A model generated the notes under the pieces. It saw only the letters and a list, made by a program, of their open reading frames with translations. It searched no databases and was not told where the DNA came from. A stretch of DNA of 9,726 nt. It comes from CALREA01 sp041674865. Its GTDB lineage: Bacteria; Patescibacteriota; Gracilibacteria; UBA1369; UBA12463. Both the position numbers and the translations under genes were made by a program. Below are positions 1 through 5,393 of the stretch, piece after piece (within the stretch, counting starts at the first letter, position 1; each line of letters starts with the position of its first letter). The stretch spans positions 1-9,726 of the forward strand of contig JBAYUX010000045.1 of NCBI GenBank assembly GCA_041674865.1, given 5' to 3'.

Positions 1-1182
1 CAGAACGAGAAGGCTATCATGACCGATAGCGAGAAAAAGGCGATTGAAAATGCACGATATGTTTTGCCCCTTGGTGCGTTTACGACTATGTATCACACGA
101 TTTCTGGCATTGTTTTGAAAAAATATGTCCGCATGTCTCGACTCAGCGACTGCCCATACGAGGCGAAAAAAATTGTCGATATGATGGTCGAAGAGGTTCG
201 CAAAATTGACCCAAATTTTATTGAACGAATTGGTGATGATGCATTTGATGCTTCCGACCTCATGGAGGAAAAAATCTATGACGAGCTCATGGCGAAAAAC
301 GTTTCCCAGGAAAAGCAGTACGAGATGAATGCCGCATTCCGAGAGGCTTTCGACGCTGACCTTGGAGATAAGTGGTCAAAACTTGTCATGTCTGACCCGA
401 AGGCCGAACAGGTTGTTGCCGATAGTATTCGTGAAGTTTTTGGAGCGACACCTGAGGTTTTAAGCGACGACGAGGCAATTGATTTTGCCGTTAACCCAGC
501 GAAAAATAACTACCTCAATGACACATTAAATTCTTGGGATATGTCCCCTGCTATGCGTGCACTGAATCACGCGCAGTATACCTTCAAAAAGCGAATGACT
601 CATACTGGTGATAGCCAGGAGCAGCGACATCGAACCGTTCCCGGATCACGTCCACTTCTTCGCATGTCCCACACGAAAGCGCCAGATTATATGATTCCGC
701 CAGTGTTTGAGAAAAATCCAGAGGCGCTCAAAATCTATGATGGAATTATGAATGAGCTCTGGCAGACGAAAAATACCTTGATTGAGATGGGTGTCTCTTC
801 TGAATTTGCCTGCTATATCCTTCCAAATGCCGTTACCCTGCGATTCACTCAGAGTGGCTCACTTCTTCACTTCATGCACAAGTGGAGGCTTCGCAGCTGC
901 TTCCTCGCGCAACTTGAAATTTACAACTGTGCTGTTGACGAGCTTATGCAAGTTCGCGAAGTACATCCACGACTTGGAAAGCATCTCGGCCCACCATGTT
1001 TTACTCGATTCCAGGGTGGAGTTGGTCATATCAAGCCAGAGCGCATGAAAGAAATTATGGGAAGCGATGCTCTCGATAAGAGCCTCCAGCTCGCGACAAC
1101 CGAAGGGCCCTGCCCTGAAGGTCCACGCTGGTGTGGCATTAACGTGTGGATGAACTTCCCGAAGACGAAGCGACCATTTTAG
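1..1182 (+). CDS. thyX: FAD-dependent thymidylate synthase ThyX, tandem-domain, 5'-truncated by window edge
   Basis: ThyX makes dTMP from dUMP using methylene-tetrahydrofolate, FAD and NADPH in the cytoplasm. The frame is open from base 1, so the ATG at 19 is probably internal and the real start lies upstream. In window codons, 209-211 are the R-H-R of the ThyX motif, preceded by the usual His/Phe/Gln helix (HAQYTF, then EQ before RHR). Codons 270-275 (ACYILP) and the following helix, with RLRSC and AQLEI, are the conserved second half. Codons 18-23 (ARYVLP) and the next ~50 residues resemble that same second half, which shows the end of a first ThyX-like unit about 252 codons earlier. The visible 393 residues already exceed the usual 220-250 aa. 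The canonical RHRX7S serine is Leu here. A Cys-containing tail (GPCPEGPRWCG) closes the protein. The HAD gene follows after 21 nt. The family is sure; catalytic competence of each unit is inference. Confidence 0.92.
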   Translation, partial: QNEKAIMTDSEKKAIENARYVLPLGAFTTMYHTISGIVLKKYVRMSRLSDCPYEAKKIVDMMVEEVRKIDPNFIERIGDDAFDASDLMEEKIYDELMAKNVSQEKQYEMNAAFREAFDADLGDKWSKLVMSDPKAEQVVADSIREVFGATPEVLSDDEAIDFAVNPAKNNYLNDTLNSWDMSPAMRALNHAQYTFKKRMTHTGDSQEQRHRTVPGSRPLLRMSHTKAPDYMIPPVFEKNPEALKIYDGIMNELWQTKNTLIEMGVSSEFACYILPNAVTLRFTQSGSLLHFMHKWRLRSCFLAQLEIYNCAVDELMQVREVHPRLGKHLGPPCFTRFQGGVGHIKPERMKEIMGSDALDKSLQLATTEGPCPEGPRWCGINVWMNFPKTKRPF

Positions 1183-1203
1183 TCTTTTTACGTTACGATC
1201 CCC

Positions 1204-2052
1204 ATGAGCGATATTTTTGAACGTACATACGTGGCAAGCATGTTTGATTACGATGGCACTTTGATTGAACGCGGATACCGCATGCCGCTCCCCGACTACA
1301 TGCCTGCACTTCTTCGAGAGATTTCACAGAAGTCATACATGGCTATTTGTACTGCACGTCCATTTCCTGCGGCCTTTAAGCATGCTCATGATATTCTTGG
1401 TGACCAATTCAAAGATCTCAAACGCAAGTGGGTCTGGATTTGCGAGAATGGTGGAGCTGGATACCGATACGATGAGGATGCTGGTGATTTTAAAGAGTTC
1501 TATAGAATTGCTTGGCCAGATGCAGAAGTTTCTTATACATATTTTCAAAAACTGGTTACCGAACGATTTGGCGACATTGTTCATGAGATCGATTTTCATG
1601 ACAGCGTCACTATTCTTCGTCCAAAAGATTTGCCAATTCTTTCGACTGAGGCGATTTCTGAAAGTTGTCGAATGCTTGAAAAAATGGGTCTCGAATTTCT
1701 TCGAGAGTATCATTTTGATGAACATATCCGTCTTGGAAATTCAAATCTTGGTGTTATTTTTTATGGAAAAAATGCTGACAAGGATCAGGGAATTTTTGAG
1801 TTTGGAACATATCTTTCATCTCTTGGAATTCCCTTGAGTGAGCCATTTCGTGAGATTATTTGTTTTGGTGATAATCCAGGGCCGCATGGAAATGATGAAC
1901 ATTTTTTAAGTGGACGATATGGAACTCCCGTGAATGTTGGAGATGAAATTTCGAATCGACCACATCTTTTTTCTGTTTTTGATGAATCTGGTTCGCGGCT
2001 CATTGGCCCCACTGCAACTGCGTATCTTTTGAGACGACTTCATTTTTCATAA
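1204..2052 (+). CDS. HAD-superfamily hydrolase, IIB-type cap (sugar-phosphatase-like)
   Basis: A 282-aa predicted Mg-dependent phosphatase of the haloacid dehalogenase superfamily. Motif I is FDYDGTL (D15 nucleophile, D17 acid/base), motif II is ICTAR (T50), the motif III lysine is K189 or K193 in GKNADK, and motif IV is FGDNPGPHGND (D223, D231). About 130 residues lie between motifs II and III, which fits a C2 cap as in the Cof, phosphomannomutase and sucrose-phosphate phosphatase relatives. A C-terminal LIGPTATAYLL segment resembles the end of such phosphatases. The substrate cannot be read from the sequence. The ATG at 1204 is the first in frame after thyX and has no Shine-Dalgarno. The 21-nt gap and lack of a visible promoter suggest co-transcription with thyX, so a nucleotide or sugar phosphate are both possible. 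The 3' half is visibly richer in A/T-ending codons than thyX. Confidence 0.86.
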   Translation: MSDIFERTYVASMFDYDGTLIERGYRMPLPDYMPALLREISQKSYMAICTARPFPAAFKHAHDILGDQFKDLKRKWVWICENGGAGYRYDEDAGDFKEFYRIAWPDAEVSYTYFQKLVTERFGDIVHEIDFHDSVTILRPKDLPILSTEAISESCRMLEKMGLEFLREYHFDEHIRLGNSNLGVIFYGKNADKDQGIFEFGTYLSSLGIPLSEPFREIICFGDNPGPHGNDEHFLSGRYGTPVNVGDEISNRPHLFSVFDESGSRLIGPTATAYLLRRLHFS

Positions 2053-2089
2053 ATGTTTTTCATAAACGTTCTTGAAAAGAAAATGAAGT
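2037..2089. repeat. Inverted repeat enclosing a 13-bp tandem repeat at the HAD stop / DUF2203 promoter
   Basis: ACTTCATTTT (2037-2046) is the exact reverse complement of AAAATGAAGT (2080-2089), giving 10-bp arms with a 33-nt spacer. Inside lie two adjacent 13-mers differing at one base: TTTTTCATAAATG (2043-2055) and TTTTTCATAAACG (2056-2068). A smaller inverted repeat TTTTCA (2057-2062) / TGAAAA (2073-2078) is nested in it. The structure covers the HAD stop codon and the -35 box and spacer of the next promoter. It could be a 3' hairpin of the thyX-HAD transcript or an operator. No T-tract follows the right arm, so a standard intrinsic terminator is not supported. Confidence 0.6.
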
Positions 2090-2099
2090 GCTCTATAAT
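2072..2099 (+). promoter_or_regulatory. Sigma70-like promoter for the DUF2203 gene
   Basis: TTGAAA (2072-2077) and a perfect TATAAT (2094-2099) are separated by 16 bp. Transcription would start near 2105-2107, leaving only about 5-7 nt before the ATG at 2112. The message would therefore be nearly leaderless and would exclude most of the GAGGT motif at 2100-2104. Confidence 0.65.
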
Positions 2100-2111
2100 G
2101 AGGTTAAATAC

Positions 2112-2588
2112 ATGAACAACCTCATCACAACTCCTCACCACCGATTTTTTAGCGTAGAGAAGGCAAATAGTGCCCTTGTTTTGGTACGTCCTATTGTTAC
2201 CGAGCTTTTAGCGAAACACAAAAGACTTACAAAAGTTCAGTTTGAGATTGAGGCACTTGAAGAAAAACTACAACCGGGTCAGAACGAAATTGAAGAATCT
2301 GATGAGGCGCTTCTCGACCAGCTCTATGATGAAATGTACAAGACTCTTGACCATATCGCTCATAACATAGAGGAACTTCATGCTGTTGGGTGTGTCTTCA
2401 AGGACTTCCAGGTTGGCATTACCGACTTCCCTACTCACTTCAATGGACGTGACGTGTATCTCTGTTGGCAGCATGGAGAGGCGGAGATTTCCCACTGGCA
2501 CGAGATGGAAGACGGCTATAGTGGCAGAAATCCAGTGAATGATTATTTTGTGAAACATTCTGGCTCTACTGAACAGCCCGTGTGCTAG
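2112..2588 (+). CDS. DUF2203 family protein
   Basis: A 158-aa protein matching the DUF2203 pattern: an N-terminal RFFSVEKANS (residues 11-20, the family's 'ytleeAN' opening), a long charged helix (about 21-90, possible coiled coil), then GCVFKDFQ (93-100), ITDFP, VYLCW (115-119) and SHWHEMEDGYSGR (127-139). The biochemical function of the family is unknown to me; the conserved Trp/His/Glu cluster near the C-terminus looks like a binding site. The chosen start is the ATG at 2112, preceded by GAGGT with 7-nt spacing and by a strong promoter. A GTG at 2088 is in frame but lies upstream of the -10 box. No signal peptide or membrane segment is visible, so it is probably cytoplasmic. It is followed 79 nt later by trxB, which may or may not share its transcript. 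Confidence 0.85.
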   Translation: MNNLITTPHHRFFSVEKANSALVLVRPIVTELLAKHKRLTKVQFEIEALEEKLQPGQNEIEESDEALLDQLYDEMYKTLDHIAHNIEELHAVGCVFKDFQVGITDFPTHFNGRDVYLCWQHGEAEISHWHEMEDGYSGRNPVNDYFVKHSGSTEQPVC

Positions 2589-2606
2589 TTTTTAGGTCCG
2601 AGAGGC

Positions 2607-2635
2607 TTGCCGACTTTTCCCACAACTGGTACAAC
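2607..2635 (+). promoter_or_regulatory. Possible weak promoter upstream of trxB
   Basis: TTGCCG (2607-2612) and TACAAC (2630-2635) are spaced by 17 bp, giving a start near 2642 and a leader of about 26 nt to the ATG at 2668. The hexamers match the sigma70 consensus only partly (about 4 of 6 each), so this could be chance. Confidence 0.3.
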
Positions 2636-2642
2636 TCAGTTG
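2623..2642. repeat. Inverted repeat CAACTG-N8-CAGTTG upstream of trxB
   Basis: Perfect 6-bp arms (2623-2628 and 2637-2642) flank an 8-nt spacer that contains the candidate trxB -10 box. It could be an operator or an RNA hairpin. The arms are short enough to arise by chance. Confidence 0.35.
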
Positions 2643-2667
2643 GCCCTTATTTTCTTACCTTTTGATT

Positions 2668-3576
2668 ATGGAGGTTTACGATATGCTTATTATTGGTGGC
2701 GGATGTGCTGGCCTTTCTGCGGGTATGTACGCTGCGCGATTGAATTTAAAAACGCTTTTGTTTGCAGAGCTTCCTGGTGGACTCATTACGACTACCCATA
2801 TCGTTGAGAACTGGCCTGGAATTATCTCTACCACTGGGCCTGATCTTGGAAGTTCTCTCTGGGAACATGCCAAGGCGAGTGGCGTTATTATGAAGAGTGA
2901 GACGATTCGGTCTATTGAAAAACAAGGTGATGTTTTTGTTGTCAAAAGCTCACGCAATGAATACCAAGGTAAGTCTGTTGTTTTCGCAACAGGAAGCCTT
3001 CATCGTCACTTAGATTGTATTGGCGAAGAGGAGTTTAAGAACCGTGGAGTTTCTTACTGTGCACTTTGTGATGGAGCTTTTTACAAAGACAAAGTTGTCG
3101 CTATCGTTGGTGGAGGTGACTCTGCTGCGAAAGAGGCCCTCTTCCTCGCCCAGCACGCTTCGAAGGTCTATGTGATTGTACGAAAGGATGTATTACGAGC
3201 AGAGCCGGCTAATCATAAACTCGTTATGAGTGAGCCAAAAATTGAGGTTCTCTTTAAGGAAGAGGTTGAGGAAATTATGGGAAGCAAGAGCGTTGAAAAA
3301 GTACGACTTAAGTCTGGACGCGAACTCGATCTTGAGGGTGTCTTCGTTGCCATTGGGCAGATTCCTTCGACCGAACTCGCTACGCAAATTGGCGTAGAGC
3401 TCAATGACAAAAAAGAAATTAAAATTAACCGACATTCTGAGACGAATGTTCCTGGCGCATATGCGTGTGGAGATTGCACTGATACCGAGTTCAAGCAGGC
3501 CATCACTGGATCTGCCGAAGGCGTTACCGCTGCGTATTTTGCCTTCTCGTATTTGAAAGGCGGAGGTGGGTTTTAG
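2668..3576 (+). CDS. trxB: Thioredoxin reductase (low-Mr, FAD/NAD(P)H type)
   Basis: A 302-aa cytoplasmic flavoenzyme that passes electrons from a pyridine nucleotide through FAD to a CxxC disulfide and on to thioredoxin. An N-terminal FAD site GGGCAG (residues 10-15) is followed by GGLITTT and VENWPG. The redox pair is C131-A-L-C134 in the family's CxxCDG context. A second dinucleotide site is GGGDSAA (148-154), and the C-terminal FAD motif is ACGDCTD (D269) before QAITGSAEG. The 2'-phosphate motif HRRxxxR is only partly kept (V-R172-K-xxx-R177), so NADPH versus NADH preference is uncertain. ATG 2668 gives the family-typical MEVYDMLIIGGG start. ATG 2683 has a good GGAGGT at 2670-2675 with 7-nt spacing and would remove five residues. 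An in-frame TTG at 2662 is less likely. No thioredoxin gene is in the window. The gene ends just before a strong terminator. Confidence 0.93.
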   Translation: MEVYDMLIIGGGCAGLSAGMYAARLNLKTLLFAELPGGLITTTHIVENWPGIISTTGPDLGSSLWEHAKASGVIMKSETIRSIEKQGDVFVVKSSRNEYQGKSVVFATGSLHRHLDCIGEEEFKNRGVSYCALCDGAFYKDKVVAIVGGGDSAAKEALFLAQHASKVYVIVRKDVLRAEPANHKLVMSEPKIEVLFKEEVEEIMGSKSVEKVRLKSGRELDLEGVFVAIGQIPSTELATQIGVELNDKKEIKINRHSETNVPGAYACGDCTDTEFKQAITGSAEGVTAAYFAFSYLKGGGGF

Positions 3577-3594
3577 GTTTTGGCTTGATACAAG

Positions 3595-3625
3595 AAAGGC
3601 CGCCCGAGTACGGGCGGCCTTTTAA
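3595..3625. terminator. Strong hairpin terminator between convergent trxB and SLH genes
   Basis: A 12-bp perfect stem (3595-3606 with 3611-3622), with a GGCCGCCCG core, closes a 4-nt loop AGTA. TTTT follows on the + strand. On the - strand the stem's own A/T end gives CCTTTCTT, a weaker tract. It sits 18 nt after the trxB stop and about 20 nt from the SLH gene stop, so it probably serves both. Confidence 0.88.
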
Positions 3626-3643
3626 ATTTCTCAATACTTTTCC

Positions 3644-4594
3644 TTATTTCTTTGGAGCAGGTTTTGGCGTAGCCTCTGGTGTCGTCGATGTTGTTACTGG
3701 AGGCGCTTCGTTTGTTGTTGCACCTGGTGGAAGTGGCACCTCTTCCTGTTTGAAGAGTTGCTGAATGTACTTCGGATCGTACTGATCAACCTTGATAGTA
3801 TCAACGAGAATTCCACTAAAGAGGATTAAGATAACGTCTTTTCGGCTCAAGAGAACTGCTGGGTCGAGATTTTTCGCAAATCGGTAGTTATAGAGAAGGA
3901 ATTTTTTATAAGCAACTTTGATATATGGAACGTACCAAGCTTCTTTAACAATCTTCCAATCCTTTGGTACCGGATAGTCCTTTGCATCGTCCACATTCCA
4001 CTTCTCAGCGGTAACAATAATTTTGAGGACCTCTGCGAGACTGATCTGATTATTTGGAAGTATCTTTCCATCTCCATATCCATTCACCCATCCGGCATCT
4101 TTCGCAAAACATACATACGGAGCGTACCACTCCGTCGCTACAACATCTTTGAAACATGCCTTTCCAAATCCAGTCGTATCGGCCTTGAGCGCAATTGTAA
4201 GCATCTTGAGAAACTCTGCCCGAGTTATTGGGTTATTTGGCCTTATGGTGTTGTCTGAATATCCTAACATAATTCCCTTCCCAGTAAGATATTGAAGCGC
4301 AAACATGAAGTCCCTATCATTCCTCTGCTGCTGATCAATATCAAGGAAGTCTGTTGTAGCCTCACCCAATACTGAAGTTTGAGCATTTTTTCCTACGAGA
4401 GAAGATGTCTTGGAAGTCTGCTGATACACAAGCGCTCCAATCGTTAGAAGTAATACAAAAGCAAATAGCAAAACGCTTACTTTCATCGACTTTTTTGCCA
4501 TTCCAAGATTACGTTCAAAAGAAGAAACTGGAGCGGGAGCCGATACATGTTTTTTTGTTTTTTTAACTGTTTTTACGGGTTTGGCTTTTGCCAT
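3644..4594 (-). CDS. Membrane-anchored S-layer homology (SLH) domain protein
   Basis: A 316-aa predicted cell-envelope protein. Residues 1-37 are Lys-rich and cytoplasmic, and 39-58 form one hydrophobic segment (VLLFAFVLLLTIGALVY core) without a clear signal-peptidase site, so it is probably an N-in anchor with the rest outside. Three SLH-like repeats follow: about 93-136 (GKGIMLGYSDNTIRPNNPITRAEF core), about 148-198 (FKDV, WYAPYV, GYGDGKILPNNQISLAEVL) and a degenerate third at about 219-264 (WYVPYIKVAY then LSRKDVI). C147 and C162 could form an external disulfide. The tail from about 287 is Pro/Thr-rich, like a wall-spanning or glycosylated linker. SLH repeats bind wall polymers in the characterised Gram-positive cases; the ligand here is unknown. 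The ATG at 4594 lies about 22 nt downstream of a predicted start site and lacks a Shine-Dalgarno. Confidence 0.87.
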   Translation of the reverse strand: MAKAKPVKTVKKTKKHVSAPAPVSSFERNLGMAKKSMKVSVLLFAFVLLLTIGALVYQQTSKTSSLVGKNAQTSVLGEATTDFLDIDQQQRNDRDFMFALQYLTGKGIMLGYSDNTIRPNNPITRAEFLKMLTIALKADTTGFGKACFKDVVATEWYAPYVCFAKDAGWVNGYGDGKILPNNQISLAEVLKIIVTAEKWNVDDAKDYPVPKDWKIVKEAWYVPYIKVAYKKFLLYNYRFAKNLDPAVLLSRKDVILILFSGILVDTIKVDQYDPKYIQQLFKQEEVPLPPGATTNEAPPVTTSTTPEATPKPAPKK

Positions 4595-4623
4595 ACGTGA
4601 GTGGGGTAGGAATAGTTACCTGT

Positions 4624-4652
4624 ATTGTACGATGCACAAGTTGGAATAGCAA
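4624..4652 (-). promoter_or_regulatory. Promoter for the SLH gene
   Basis: Read on the - strand, TTGCTA (4652-4647) and TACAAT (4629-4624) are spaced by exactly 17 bp. The start site would be near 4617, with a short leader lacking a ribosome binding site. Its -35 region coincides with where the -35 of the divergent HAD promoter should lie. Confidence 0.6.
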
Positions 4653-4669
4653 CTTTCATGGAGATCGAG

Positions 4670-4675
4670 TATAAT
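4670..4675 (+). promoter_or_regulatory. -10 box of a probably leaderless HAD-hydrolase promoter
   Basis: A perfect TATAAT ends six bases before the ATG at 4682, so the expected transcription start falls on the A of the start codon. The -35 position at 17-bp spacing (4647-4652, TAGCAA) is a poor match. There is no Shine-Dalgarno upstream of the ATG, which fits leaderless translation. Confidence 0.55.
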
Positions 4676-4681
4676 CTGACT

Positions 4682-5341
4682 ATGATTCAGGGACTTATTT
4701 TTGATCTCGACGGAACCATCACTCTCACCCAGCAGTTTCATTATCAGGCTTTCTCTCAAGTCTTTGCGAAACATGGAATTGAGTATACGGAGCATGACGA
4801 TCTGTATAAATATGCAGGTATGGGTTCGGGAACCATCTTCCCAACTGTGTTTGCTGATCACGGAATTACGCTTACGGCAGAGCAAATCAAGGAATATTCT
4901 GATGAGAAAAAAGTTATTTATACGAAGATTTTAGAAGAAAATGAGATCCTCACGGTTGCCGGCATACGGGAATTTTTGCAGCGAATGCGTGATCGCGGAT
5001 TCAAGATGTGCATCGCCTCAGGAAATAAACTTGAAGCGATTGAGTATCTCCTTGTGAGGGTTGGATTGAAAGAATTTTTCTCGATCATTACAACTAACAA
5101 GGATGCTAAAAATCCAAAACCTGCGCCAGATATTTTTTTAGCTGCGGCAGAAAAGCTTGGGCTTAAGCCAGAGGAATGTATTGTTTTTGAAGATGCTGTT
5201 AATGGGGTTCAGGCCGCGCGCGCTGCGGGCATCCATTCAATCGGTCTTGCTACGCGAATACCTGTCGAGGATTTGCGCGCAGCCGGCGCTCATCACGTCG
5301 TCAGAAATTATAACGAAATTGATGACGAGATGATTTCTTAG
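4682..5341 (+). CDS. HAD-IA hydrolase, beta-phosphoglucomutase-like
   Basis: A 219-aa cytoplasmic protein of HAD subfamily IA, the size expected for beta-phosphoglucomutases and related sugar or nucleotide phosphatases. Motif I is FDLDGTI (D8, D10). A helical C1 cap spans about 15-80 and includes HYQAF and YAGMGSG. Motif II is IASGN (S113), motif III is KNPKPAPD (K146), and motif IV is VFEDAVNGVQAARAAG (E170, D171). These motifs show the catalytic core is intact. Whether it is a mutase or a phosphatase cannot be decided, since mutase-specific cap residues are not clear to me. ATG 4682 puts motif I at the normal distance from the N-terminus. An upstream in-frame TTG at 4625 would add 19 residues lying across the promoter. 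The gene is divergent from the SLH gene. Its 3' end carries the -35 box of the phosphoketolase promoter. Confidence 0.9.
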   Translation: MIQGLIFDLDGTITLTQQFHYQAFSQVFAKHGIEYTEHDDLYKYAGMGSGTIFPTVFADHGITLTAEQIKEYSDEKKVIYTKILEENEILTVAGIREFLQRMRDRGFKMCIASGNKLEAIEYLLVRVGLKEFFSIITTNKDAKNPKPAPDIFLAAAEKLGLKPEECIVFEDAVNGVQAARAAGIHSIGLATRIPVEDLRAAGAHHVVRNYNEIDDEMIS

Positions 5342-5347
5342 TATACT
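5319..5347 (+). promoter_or_regulatory. Promoter for phosphoketolase
   Basis: TTGATG (5319-5324) and TATACT (5342-5347) have 17-bp spacing; the -35 lies inside the HAD coding end. Transcription would begin near 5354, giving a leader of about 40 nt that is C/T-rich (CTCAGCTCAACATCC and so on) and has no Shine-Dalgarno. Confidence 0.55.
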
Positions 5348-5393
5348 ATTTCTGTTTAGCTCCTCAGCTCAACATCCTCTCACCCTCACTCAC

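Noticed and set aside
2088..2111. GTG at 2088 as an earlier start of the DUF2203 protein
   Set aside because: It lies upstream of the TATAAT box, and the added residues (MLYNEVKY) encode the promoter itself; ATG 2112 fits the family's N-terminus.
2589..2667. A tRNA or small RNA between DUF2203 and trxB
   Set aside because: No cloverleaf, T-loop or terminator could be found; only a short 6-bp inverted repeat.
4625..4681. TTG at 4625 as the start of the HAD-IA protein
   Set aside because: It would put 19 unconserved residues ahead of motif I and run through both divergent promoter elements.
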